This document shows positions 54,551 through 64,000 of a stretch of 64,000 nucleotides of DNA, piece after piece. The first letter of the stretch is position 1, and every line of letters starts with the position of its first letter. The stretch spans positions 62,001 to 126,000 of the forward strand of contig WWBZ02000062.1 in NCBI GenBank assembly GCA_011503125.2, given 5' to 3'. The translations under genes and the position numbers were made by a program. Under the pieces are notes generated by a model, which saw only the letters and a program-made list of their open reading frames with translations, did not search any database and was not told where the DNA came from. Origin of the DNA: Botryosphaeria dothidea (Eukaryota; Ascomycota; Dothideomycetes; Botryosphaeriales; Botryosphaeriaceae).

Positions 54551-56185
54551 ATGGACCGCATTCCGGCCGTCTCCGGCACCACCAAAGGCGTCATTGCTCT
54601 TGCTCTGCTTGCCGGCATCATCGCCATATTCCAACGGATCTTCAATGCACCGCAAGATCCGAGGGAGCCGCCTCTCGTCCCTAGCAGAGTCCCACTGATC
54701 GGCCATGCCATTGGAATGTACAGGCATGGGAAGCGGTACTTCCAGATGATTGAGTAAGACCAACCCAGCGGCTGCATACTAAGTCGAAAATGGCAGTCGC
54801 CGCTGACACTAGCTACGTGCAGTCAGAAGTACGGGTACGACATATACACTCTTCCCCTCCCTGGGGTGAAGATGTACATTGTCACCGGCCCGGAGATGAC
54901 GGCTGCCATCAACCGACAAGGCAAGTCTGTTGGCTTCAGGCCGTTCGTCGTCGACTTCACCAGGAATTCCATGCAGTTCGACGATGAGCACCATGCAATC
55001 AACGTCAAGAACATATACGATGAAGAGGGGGGAAAGGGCTTATTGACCGACAACCACGACCTTCTCTACCGGACGTTGCCCAACGGCCCGGTCTTGGACG
55101 AGCTCTGCCACACGATCCTGGACGGTGCGGCCGAGAACATCAACGCTATCGATCGGAAAGAGGCAACCATGGGCTTGATGCAATTCTCGCTGAACCTCAT
55201 GGGCCTCCTCTCCGCGCGCGCCTTCTGGGGCCCGCAAAACGTCATGGACAAGGACCCCACCCTGCTCACCTCCTTCTGGCACATGGAAAACGCGCAGAGC
55301 ATCCTCGGCCTGGGCGTCTTCCCGTCCATCCTCGCGCGCAAGGGCTACGTCGGCCGCGCGCGGCTGGCCGCCGCCATGGAGCACTACTTCGAGCAGGGCC
55401 ACTGGAAGACGGCGTCGACGCTGGTGCGGGAGCGGGCGGAGGTGCACTGGGCGCACGGCTACAAGCCCAAGATGATGGGCCACGCCGACATGGGGCTCCT
55501 GATAGGCACCACGCCCAACACGACGCGCACGCTCTTCTGGTTCCTCGCCTACCTCTTCGCCGAGACGAGCCTGGCCGCGGACGTCCGCGCCGAGCTCGCA
55601 GAGTCCGGCGCGGTCGCGCGCTCCGCCGACGGCAGCGCCGCCGTGGTCGACGTCCAGGCGCTGCGGTCGTCCTGCCCGCTCTACGCGTCTGCTCTGCGCG
55701 AGGTGCTGCGGCTCCGCATGCCCACCTCGTCTGTCCGGAAGGTCCGAGAGGACGTTGTGCTCGGCGACAGGTATCTCCTGCGCAAGGGCGCCATGTGCCT
55801 GATCGACGCCGGCGTGATGCACAAGAAGCCGTCCATCTGGGGAGCCGATGCGGCTGACTTCAATCCGCGCCGTTTCATGAAGTATCAGGGGGGTGAGTTC
55901 ATGGACGGCAGCGGTAGGAAGGTGCATCCGGCCGCGCTTAGGGTATGGGGTGGTGGCGAGGTCGTCTGTCCGGGTCGTTTCCTGGCCACCATCGAGATGG
56001 TGGCTATCGCGGCGCCACTGATTATGGGGTGGGATGTGGAGGGTGAAGATGGAGGGAAAGTCAAGGTACCAAAGCCCAGGGATGATATTATACCGGTTGG
56101 GATGTATGACCCGAGTGAGGACGTGCGTGTGAAGTTGATTGGCAGAGAGGAGTGGAAGAACGTGGCTTGGGAGTACAAGATTTAA
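54551..56185 (+). CDS. Cytochrome P450, CYP7/CYP8-like
   Basis: Two exons, 54551-54753 and 54823-56185, intron 69 bp (GTAAGA...GTGCAG); 521 residues. N-terminal membrane anchor about residues 13-28, then a Pro-rich hinge (PREPPLVPSRVPLIGH). The ExxR pair is Glu361/Arg364 (ALREVLRL). The heme loop is WGGGEVVCPGR with Cys450 as the iron ligand; the usual first Phe is Trp, as in CYP8 enzymes. The I-helix reads GTTPNTTRTLFWFL, lacking the standard AGxxT but similar to the N-T...FW pattern of CYP7/CYP8. Likely an ER-bound oxygenase or isomerase of unknown substrate. No biosynthetic partner genes lie beside it. Confidence 0.88.
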
Positions 56186-56793
56186 GGAGTGGTCTGACTC
56201 ATCTCTATTTCGGAATATGAGGTGGCACTGGTCTTTGTAGCGTTGGACGTAAATCGTGGAGGAATTCAAGGTCTTCATGATCACCTATTCCTTGTACCTA
56301 CCGTATTTGGGTGTTCATTTCTAGTATATCAGAGAAGTGTAGACACTCAATAACAGAGAGCTGTTTGAGAGGAAAAGGAGGATACCCTGGAGCGCCAAGA
56401 GAAAGGATCGCAGACTGCTTCTGGGGATTGATGTCGTTGATCCAGTCATCATTAAATCGGCAGCAGGCTAATCCCGGTCTGGATGGCGCCTGTGCCACCT
56501 CCACAACTACGGCCTTCCTGCCACCCAGCCACGCCGCACTGACGTTCTATTAGCTGGCAGCGGACAGCATCTGTGAGTCAACCGTGTAATCCTCTGTGAT
56601 ACCTTATAAATAAAACTCTATGGATTCTGCTTTTGTTCCCTTCTGAGGAACAGTCAAAAGCGGAACTTTTAAACGTGCGCTTGGCTATCTGGTAGCGTAC
56701 ACACACCGCACGCTTGCCCACTTGCTTTGTCGATTAGTTTACAGACGATCGTCACCTGCTTTGCGCCTCCTTCGGACTCAATACCGTCAAAAC
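56186..56793. other. Intergenic upstream of the Thg1-like gene
   Basis: About 600 bp. No gene supported. The frame of the Thg1-like gene stays open upstream to 56722 but without an ATG. Confidence 0.5.
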
Positions 56794-57642
56794 ATGGAGG
56801 AAAACTCGACGACCGCTACGGCGCCATCACCGAAGTCGCTCGCAACGCGCATGAAGGATTATGAGGCCGCGACGGAGATCAACCTCAACCCCTCGCAACC
56901 CGCCATCCTCCGCCTCGACGGCCACGCATTCTCAAAATTCACGGCACCGTTCGCCAAGCCCTTTGATGAGCGGCTGCACACCGCGATGGTCAGGACCTGC
57001 GCGAACCTCCTGGGTGCATGGCCGGCCGCCACCCTCGCCTACACCCAGTCCGACGAGATCACGCTCGTGTTCCCCCACGGCGTCGGGCACTTCAACGACC
57101 GCGTCATGAAGATCGCTACGCTCGCGGCGGGATTTTGCTCCGTCCACTTCCACTCCCACCTCGCCGCCGCCGCCCTGGCCGAGACGGCGGAGCCGGCGGT
57201 GCAAGGATTCAACGCCGAGAAGAACGGCGCCGGCTCGCCTGCTCCTCCCCTTCCGTACTTTGACGGAAGGATATTCAACGTCCCCAGCGTGGAGGAGTGC
57301 CTCAACAATGTTCTCTGGCGCTGCCGTGGAGACGCGGTCCGGAACAGCGTGTCTGCCTTTGCGCGGAGCCTCTTCTCGACCAAGCAACTGCACGGAAAGA
57401 ACAAAGACGAGATGATTGAGATGGCCAAGCGGGAAAAGGGTCTTTTCTATGAGGAGTCTGTCCCCAGATGGGCGCTGGAGGGCTCGATCGTGAAGAAGGA
57501 GCTCGTGGAGATCGATGCGGTGGATTTCAGGACAGGCGAAGCAGTCACTGCTACGAGAACCAAGACAAGATGCGAAGACAGAGGAATGAGAGAGTTCTCG
57601 GAAGAGAATCTGGCTCTAGTAAGGGAGAAATACTGGCCATAA
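56794..57642 (+). CDS. Thg1-like protein (3'-5' nucleotide-adding polymerase)
   Basis: Single exon, 282 residues from ATG at 56794. Palm-domain motifs of the Thg1 superfamily: RLDGHAFSKFT with metal-binding Asp42, and YTQSDEITL with Asp87-Glu88. The middle region (WRCRGDAVRNSVSAFARSLFS-KQLHGKN) looks like the TLP branch known from bacteria and protists; the HINNLYNT element of canonical eukaryotic Thg1 is not present. TLPs repair or edit truncated tRNA 5' ends in a template-dependent manner; canonical Thg1 adds G-1 to tRNA-His. The activity here is inferred. The non-ATG upstream extension (arginine-rich, no acidic residues) would look like a mitochondrial presequence if used. Confidence 0.8.
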   Translation: MEENSTTATAPSPKSLATRMKDYEAATEINLNPSQPAILRLDGHAFSKFTAPFAKPFDERLHTAMVRTCANLLGAWPAATLAYTQSDEITLVFPHGVGHFNDRVMKIATLAAGFCSVHFHSHLAAAALAETAEPAVQGFNAEKNGAGSPAPPLPYFDGRIFNVPSVEECLNNVLWRCRGDAVRNSVSAFARSLFSTKQLHGKNKDEMIEMAKREKGLFYEESVPRWALEGSIVKKELVEIDAVDFRTGEAVTATRTKTRCEDRGMREFSEENLALVREKYWP

Positions 57643-57812
57643 ACGCGAAACCCGGTCAGGGATCGTTGGGTGCATTTGTGAAAGACTTTTTGCAGTTTAG
57701 ACATGATACATTATGAGCATTAATAAGCAATAGGTATATAGAGTCATGAAAACACTTTTTCCTCCTGTAAAGAAACACATCAATCATCCTCATCAACAGA
57801 TTCGTGGTCCGT

Positions 57813-59150
57813 TCAGCAGTAGCTGCTGTTCGTCTGGGATGTGATAACGCCGGCATCCTGAAGACCGATGTAGCTCCAGTAATCCTCCTGGATGCCTTCA
57901 CCATCAACGGCCGTGGTGGAGAGAGACCTGGCCGTCCAGAAGGCGCCACCCGAAACATACTTTTGCCAAGCGTAACGCTGGGTATCGAAGATGGTCTTGC
58001 GGTTCTCATACGTGTTGTTGTATGCCGTCTGGAGGGCCCACTCGCCAACAAAGACGGGGAACTTGCCCTTGCCGGGCAGAGCGGAGGCCTGACCACAGAT
58101 GGCGGGCGCGACATACTGGCTGTAGACACCGCTGGCGGCGAAGTAGTAGACGTGGCTGTCAATGACGAGGTTGGTGCTGGCGTCATAGAAAGGAGCCCAG
58201 TAATCGGGGCCTTCGAAGCAGTCCTGAAGCATGACTGGAATCCGCTTATCCACCTTGTTAACCTTCTGAATGACGCCCTTGACGTAAGTGTTGATCCAGT
58301 CAGTACCGTTGGCAGTAAGACCCGCCGCGCTGCCGAAGCCAGCGAGGTTGTCGGAGGCTTCGTTCAAAGGTGCGACGGTGAAAGCGTTGATGTGGCCAGA
58401 GTTCTTGATGAATGACAACATAGCATCAACCGCCTGCCACGAATAGTCCAGGTTCGTTGCGTTGTTGAACCAGCCGTCGCGACCGAAGCCCTCGCCGATG
58501 TCCAAAGAATTGACACCGCCAGGCAGACTGTGAAGGCCAATGATGACGTGCATGCTGTACTTCTCGATGGCATAGTTGGAGATCTTGGACAGGTACTTCT
58601 GCTGGTTGCCTGTATAGAAATTGGACCCAGGAACCTTCACCCAGGCGGCATACGTGGTGGGAATGCGAAGAACATTAACGCCAACGGAAGCGAGCTTGTC
58701 GATATCGGCCGTTGTGATGAAGGTGGCATAACGCTGTTCGAGAACGGGACCACACTGATCGCCAAGCTGAGCGCAGAAGTTCCACTCATCAATGGTCCCA
58801 GGAGCATGCGAGTCCCACCAGACAGGGTCATGCGTCCTTTCCTGCTCTAGCCAGGCACCCAAGTTGACGCCGTTGGCTTTGAAGGTGGACCAGTTTATGA
58901 AAGATTGTCCCGTGCATCCTTTTGGCCAGCTGATTGCATGGGTGAAGCGCTTGGGCGAGAGGTTGACCTTCGGGAAGGTAATGGTAACGGCACCGGACAC
59001 AGAACCGTGCGAGTTGCCATTGCTTTGTAGTGAAATGCCGATCTTCTGGAGAAGGGCGGAGAGGTCCGTCTTGATAGATCTTATCTCGATGACGGGAACG
59101 GCGGTAGCAGTGGTAGCCAGGGCTGCAACGAGAGTCGATGAGTAACGCAT
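57813..59150 (-). CDS. GH5 exo-1,3-beta-glucanase (Exg1-like)
   Basis: Single exon, 445 residues; ATG at 59150 chosen because it starts a signal peptide (MRYSSTLVAALATTATAVP). The TIM-barrel landmarks of GH5 subfamily 9 are present: GVNLGAWLEQE, DIDKLASVGVNVLRIPT, IIGLHSLPGGVN, acid/base Glu264 in PLNEAS, DSHVYY, and nucleophile Glu370 in FVGEWAL. A secreted wall-remodelling glucanase that releases glucose from beta-1,3-glucan ends. The ~90 residues before GVNLG are longer than in yeast Exg1. Convergent with the Thg1-like gene, 170 bp between stops. Confidence 0.92.
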   Translation of the reverse strand: MRYSSTLVAALATTATAVPVIEIRSIKTDLSALLQKIGISLQSNGNSHGSVSGAVTITFPKVNLSPKRFTHAISWPKGCTGQSFINWSTFKANGVNLGAWLEQERTHDPVWWDSHAPGTIDEWNFCAQLGDQCGPVLEQRYATFITTADIDKLASVGVNVLRIPTTYAAWVKVPGSNFYTGNQQKYLSKISNYAIEKYSMHVIIGLHSLPGGVNSLDIGEGFGRDGWFNNATNLDYSWQAVDAMLSFIKNSGHINAFTVAPLNEASDNLAGFGSAAGLTANGTDWINTYVKGVIQKVNKVDKRIPVMLQDCFEGPDYWAPFYDASTNLVIDSHVYYFAASGVYSQYVAPAICGQASALPGKGKFPVFVGEWALQTAYNNTYENRKTIFDTQRYAWQKYVSGGAFWTARSLSTTAVDGEGIQEDYWSYIGLQDAGVITSQTNSSYC

Positions 59151-61910
59151 GGTGCAGATGCAAAGTACCGCCTTCAGGAGCAAGATGATGGTCAGGCGTG
59201 TGGCAGAAATGCGGAGCTGCGTCGATCTGGGGAGGCATTCTACAGGAGGGACAACAGCCCATTATATAGTAGGGTTCTGCAAAGCATCAGCACTATCCAG
59301 ATGAGAAGTTTTGATATTGATTTGAAATGGCGTTGAACTTCGACTACTGTGTTTTGTGCCTAGAGCGCCACGGCCGCAAGCAACGGATTCTTCCAAGGAG
59401 GTAAAAATGTTCGAAAGTAGCAACAGAGCCGCAAGCGCCGGGCAAATTGAGTCCGTCACTAACTAGGAATTCGGGTTCAGCCCTGAGCTGAGGCTGAAAA
59501 CTCGGGAATTCCGAGACACCGTTGGAGATGACGGAAAACGTGGCGAAGCACGGATTGCTGCGAAGGCGTTCCAGAACCAAGCAGAGCACGACCGGGGCCA
59601 TCAAGCTTATCTCCCGCTCGGGATCTCGAGTGCGTTAATTTCAACCTGTCATGGACTCCGCTGTCATCTGCCGCCAAATTTGACGTCAGGCCCCGATTAG
59701 AGTACCGGAATACAACACATCGAGGTGCCGGAGCCAGTACTGTATGAACCGGGAAACCTCTGCCATGCCATGCCATTTCATTGCCACGAATCCAAAGAGT
59801 TGTCCATGCTCTAACAACAACAAACGGGTCTACATTTGCGCCTTTATGCTTCTCATCGAGGATTCTGCTCCTTGATGTTCAGCGTTCGCACAGCGAGTAT
59901 AGTGGACCATTGACAAGACGGATCAGCTACGCAGGGAACCCTCGAGAGACCAAATTAGAGCAATGCGCCAAATCATCTCGAAGTTTTTGCTCTTCAGCTG
60001 AGTGAACTCGAGCCAACTCGGAGCTCGGTGTTTTGTGCACGACATTTTTTCCATCCGATAATGCCGGACTAGTAGAACGCCAGTGGCGTCCGGCTTGGGC
60101 ACTACTGTGGAATAAGTTAGCACCCCTCATCGAAACATTCTGGATCTGCTCAAACATTCCTGCTCATCGGGCGAAAAGAGAAATTCCATCGCCGAATTAG
60201 CTATTCCCTAGCAACCTCATGGTCTCTGATTGAGGAAGTTCCACATTTGCTTCTATCACTTAAGCGCACACGTTACAATGGATATTCAGGGGCTCGAGGA
60301 GCCATCTTTTGGTGCGGGAAGGTTAAAGAATAGCGCTTTGGCGGGCCACGCTGCCGCTGCGGGAACAGCAGACTCGGCAAAGCCGGCCTTCATATTTTTC
60401 TTAGCGTCATCGTAGTCAACCAGGCCGGCACATGCTCGGTCAAATCATAGTTGAAGCCCAGTAACCTTTCATCTGCCGCGTCATTGGTACTTCGCGACGA
60501 GAGACGTACAAGTCTTTCTGCAGCCAGCTCAATCGGAACGTCCAGGACGAGCGTCAGGGACACTTGGCAGCTGAGCAGCCTCAACACAGGACTTCTGGAT
60601 CCCGTAGTTGTTGTTCCATCCCACAGTATTCCACGGACATGCAAAGGCGAGCGCCCGAATGTGCCAAAAGCCCTGCACGCCCACAGCGGGCTTCTGGGAA
60701 TCGTCCTGTCTTCGAGACGCGAACACGACAAAGTATATGGGCTGAGCGATCGGTGTGAGCGCGACGATTCGGTAGCGGACGACAGTGACCAGAGGTGGGG
60801 CTAGACGCAGCACAGTAGACAGGCTTTGCGATGGATGTTTAAGAAGCGACATGGAGGTCCGAGGTGATGGCTACGAAAATGAGGCGAAGTGGGGGAAGTT
60901 GTCCATTGACTGACTCATCAACGCGCAGGTCGCCGGGTATTTTCCACCACCACTTCTCCGCCCTGGCTCTGCACACTCCTGGTGCTTTTTCGTGGGAAAA
61001 TGACACAAACCACCTGGCCGTCCGCATCTGTAATCATCAGCCAGCGGTAATTTCCCTGCATTCCAATGCTTACATACCATCAGCTCCGATGAAGAAGCCT
61101 CGCCAGCCCAATTCACCTCCTTCTACCTGAGATACATCGCCAACGCATACCCGGGCGCTTCCTTGTTGGGCTCATCAATTGATCTGGCTAGGCCCTTTGC
61201 ACCACACTAACGGGAGTGTGGCGTAGCGGATATTGCCGCCACTACGTCGCCCTCCCGCATGCCGTCCGCTCTCGCCGCTCCCTGCCAGACCCCGCTCTCT
61301 CCAATCTGATCTTTTCTCGCTTACGCCGCGGGGCAGCTTCATCGCTACGTTCCACTTGCTCAAGAATTCTGTTGACGGTCCACTGGGCAACACCATCCTC
61401 AGCCGCTTTAGATATTATTGGTACCACCTGTGTTCGCGCAGAAGACATGGAGAATTTTCAAGGCTGCACTGCGGCACAGCGTGCAGATCCTCGCATCAAG
61501 AGCGTGGGGCCAAGATAGACCGGCTGCAGCGGCTTTCTTCAGGCCAATAATCAGTCCCTCGGCACGAACCCAGTCCCGTTTCCGTAGCTGCCTCCGCCGA
61601 TAGCTCGAACAGCAGATGCAGCGTTTGTTCGAGCTGACTCGTAGTCCACATTTCATCCAAACATGTTTAACTTCCGCAAAGAGAACCAAGACAGATCAGG
61701 GATGGCTTATACGATGCGCCGCATGAGCAACGAGAAGCACCGAGCCCGAACTTACATAAAGAGCATGCGAGTCTCGACTAATTCAAGATATACGCCTTAT
61801 CGAATCAATCAATCTTCCAGTGTCGACCACATCCGCTTCGTGGCTCTCTCCTTACCCTTTTCCCGAGTGCTGGACGGAGGCTGGTCCGCTCTACTACCCT
61901 CTCATCCGCA
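59151..61910. other. Large intergenic stretch, no confident gene
   Basis: About 2.8 kb. Several frames of 60-120 codons occur on both strands around 60230-60850, with no complete gene model, recognisable domain or convincing splice set. A decayed gene on the minus strand at about 60310-60850 is possible. The right 250 bp are CT-rich and act as promoter of the dehydrogenase. Confidence 0.4.
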
Positions 61911-62870
61911 ATGTCATCCGTTTCCACGCCTCGCTCTTTTTCTGGCTCGGAATCGTCCACCTTCTCTTCCCCATTCGCCAACAATGTCATCGTCATAACA
62001 GGCGGTGGCTCGGGGATCGGCCGTGCTACTGCCCACCTCCTCGCCGCAAGAGGCGCAGCCGTGTCCATCGCAGACATCAACGCGGACTCGCTTACGAAAA
62101 CAAAGTCCTCCATCCTGGAGCAAACGCCCGATGCCCGCGTCCTGACGACCCCGCTGGATGTGCGCGATCGCGCTGCTGTTGCCGCCTGGATCAAGGCTAC
62201 CGTGGAAGAGCTCGGCCCGTTGACTGGCGCTGCCAACCTCGCTGGCGTCATCAATGATGGTCTGAACGTCACAACGGTGGAGGAGACGCCGGACGAGGAG
62301 TGGGACCGCGTCTTGGGCGTCAATTTGACGGGAGCCATGGTTTGCGTGAGCGAGGAGGTCCGGGAGATGAAGAGGGCTGCGAAGAAGATCGGCGAGGGGG
62401 GCCGCGGCGGTTTCTCCGTTGTGAATGCCTCGAGTATCATTGGCTTGAAGGGAAGTCCTCGCGCGAGCGCATACGCAGCGGCGAAGCACGGTGTGATTGG
62501 ATTGACGAAGAGCGTGGCGAGAGAGGTTGGCGAGTGGGGCATCCGGGTCAACGCCATTGCACCGTAAGTGTTCTTCTTCTCAATCCTCTATCAATTCTTC
62601 GTCCTCCGCATCATTTAGATTTTACCCTTATTTCCAGTGGATCAGATCAATGCTTATATGCTTGGACTTTGCAGTGGTGTCATCCTCACTCCGATGACAC
62701 TGGACAGGCCCGGAGCAAAAGAGGGCCAGAAAGAGTGGAATAAGCTTGCTCCGCTTGGCCGCGCGGGAGACGCCGAGGAGGTGGCGGAGGTGATTTCGTG
62801 GTTGTTGAGCAGCAACAGTTCCTACATCACAGGTATCGTGCATGAGATAGACGGAGGAATCATGGCATGA
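61911..62870 (+). CDS. Short-chain dehydrogenase/reductase
   Basis: Two exons, 61911-62563 and 62675-62870, intron 111 bp (GTAAGT...TTTGCAG); 282 residues. Classical SDR: TGGGSGIG cofactor motif at 30-37, Asp in ADIN after beta-2 (favours NAD), NLAG at 109-112 (variant NNAG), catalytic Ser174/Ser175, and Tyr188-x3-Lys192 in SAYAAAKHG, then the PG motif split by the intron. C-terminal DGGIMA is typical. Ketoacyl-reductase-like oxidoreductase; substrate unknown. Confidence 0.9.
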
Positions 62871-63399
62871 AAATCGGCGGGGTCGTCTACTCTAATTCAA
62901 CGAAAATTTTTAGTCTGCTTCCGATTAAGTATCGATGCTGGTACGAAAACGGAATGGAAAGTTAAGATGAAGAGGTCAGGAAGGCTGGATGCGGGTCGAA
63001 AGAATGAATGATGATGGCTTCGTTTAACAAGAGAGCCGATTGCTTATCTATTGGATGACTTGTCGCCACCGGATGCCCTCAGCCGTCTTGATTACGACTC
63101 CGTGCGACCGCGTACATGCCCACACGTGTCGTTTCCCCTCCGCACGGCTGCCTGAAAACGACGCGCCACTTGGACACGAATTACCACTGACCAAAGACAT
63201 CAGATTCTGTCCTCTTTGACGAACATTTAAGTCTATGCGGAGGCTGTCTCGCCTTTCCCTCAGCCCTACCAGCTCAGGCCTGACCTAGGTATAGTGCGAA
63301 GGTGACTCAGCCCTGTTGCCCCACGGTCCTTTTTATGGCTCCACCCTAATATCAAATTTCGCCTATTTCCAGCGCGATTGCTGGAGACCCGACTTCAAC
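62871..63399. other. Intergenic, no gene seen
   Basis: About 530 bp between two plus-strand genes; no features beyond likely UTR and promoter. Confidence 0.45.
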
Positions 63400-64000
63400 A
63401 TGGGGTTTTCCCGCTCAAAGCTACAAGCGCTACAAAGGGAGTTAAGCCACGCCCTGGAAGAAGGCCTCAAAAGCTCGGCGACAAGCTCGGCGACAAGAGA
63501 TGAAGAGCAATTCATTCTATCTGCACGCCTGGTCGACATATGGACCGTTCCCAAGGAAGATGGGCGCAGCTATCTCCAGAAACTAGCCAAATTGATCAGA
63601 TTGAAGGAGCAGGATGAGCAATTCGTTCGAAAAAATCAGCTTGCAATACTTTCAACACTGGTCTGGATGGGCTTTAGCGATTGGAAAGATGACTATAAAC
63701 ATGGATTCGTAGCGGCAAAACGAACGGACGACGACCTCCCGATGAGTAGAACGGAACTCAACAGCATTCACTGGGAACATGAACTGACTGACCGATTTAA
63801 ATCGGTTCAGTACCTCTTCAAACCAGTCGGAATCCGTGAATTGGACCCTGACAAGGCTCTCGATAAAGAGCTAGACGCTCGTAGTCGGCTACCATTCTTC
63901 TCACATGACGAGCTTCGATTTGGTGTATTCAAGAAACACATTGCTGAAGGCGACTTGATCTGGAAAAGCGGGAGAAAAAACGACAAAGTGAGTGACAATC
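63400..64000 (+). CDS. Unrecognised protein, N-terminal part, runs off window
   Basis: ATG at 63400 opens a frame of 200 codons with no stop to the end of the window. It begins MGFSRSKLQALQRELSHAL, is charged and helical, and contains a duplicated Leu/Gly-free SSATSSAT stretch made by a 12-bp direct repeat (aagctcggcgac). The last part (LPFFSHDELRFGVFKKH) faintly recalls the segment before the kinase domain of fungal kinase/STAND-type proteins. Function unknown; coding potential is supported by length and codon pattern. Confidence 0.6.
   Translation, partial: MGFSRSKLQALQRELSHALEEGLKSSATSSATRDEEQFILSARLVDIWTVPKEDGRSYLQKLAKLIRLKEQDEQFVRKNQLAILSTLVWMGFSDWKDDYKHGFVAAKRTDDDLPMSRTELNSIHWEHELTDRFKSVQYLFKPVGIRELDPDKALDKELDARSRLPFFSHDELRFGVFKKHIAEGDLIWKSGRKNDKVSDN

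Noticed and set aside
55040..56284. A 414-codon minus-strand frame over the P450
   Set aside because: Shadow in GC-rich sequence; the plus strand has the ExxR and heme motifs.
56722..56793. Upstream start of the Thg1-like gene with a mitochondrial presequence
   Set aside because: The frame begins with TTG and not ATG, so the annotated start is 56794; the idea is kept only as a testable possibility.
60310..60850. Possible small gene on the minus strand
   Set aside because: Frames change every 100-300 bp without good splice sites, and no family recognised; noted only as a possible relic.
61805..62557. A 250-codon minus-strand frame over the dehydrogenase
   Set aside because: Antisense of an SDR with cofactor and catalytic motifs.

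Overview
The window looks like chromosomal DNA of a filamentous ascomycete (Pezizomycotina). Genes are interrupted by short GT-AG introns of 50-125 bp, often with a CTAAC-like branch site. Two regulators carry fungal Zn2Cys6 domains. A 28-kb block of dead retrotransposons has lost almost all CpA/TpG dinucleotides, the signature of repeat-induced point mutation (RIP). I cannot name the species.

Positions 350-12284 form part of a secondary-metabolite gene cluster, probably polyketide. In order: a DUF1772-like membrane protein (+), an AflR-like Zn2Cys6 regulator (-), an EthD-fold enzyme (-), a 14-TM-type MFS exporter (+), an Ayg1-like alpha/beta hydrolase (+), a second EthD-fold enzyme (+) and a second AflR-like regulator (+). 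The two regulator/EthD pairs are paralogous and mirror each other at the two ends. Several promoters carry TCG-N5-CGG sites, the AflR-type motif, including a tandem triple site in the EthD/MFS divergent promoter. No polyketide synthase is in the window.

Positions 13370-13762 encode a small secreted cysteine-containing protein. From 14231 to 46019 lies one broken NLR (NACHT-WD40) gene. It has lost its 5' end at a solo LTR, is hit by further solo LTRs, carries stops and frameshifts, and is split by a 28,145-bp insertion (16038-44182) flanked by the 5-bp duplication atatt. That insertion is a set of nested elements. A Copia-family solo LTR was entered by a LINE (LINE-2, 11-bp duplication). Inside LINE-2 sit a solo Gypsy LTR, Gypsy-1 (+), Gypsy-2 (-), part of Gypsy-3 (-), a full-length Copia inside a Gypsy LTR, a Tad-like LINE (LINE-1) inside Gypsy-3, and further solo LTRs, most with readable target-site duplications. 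In every large element the 5' end escaped RIP while the interior and 3' end did not.

Positions 46756-64000 are ordinary gene-dense sequence: an Rds1-like ferritin-fold secreted protein (-), a small GPI-anchored-type protein (+), bleomycin hydrolase (+), an mARC-like MOSC protein (+), a CYP7/CYP8-like P450 (+), a Thg1-like 3'-5' polymerase (+), a GH5 exo-1,3-beta-glucanase (-), a short-chain dehydrogenase (+), and the start of an unrecognised gene running off the right end. They show no obvious common pathway.
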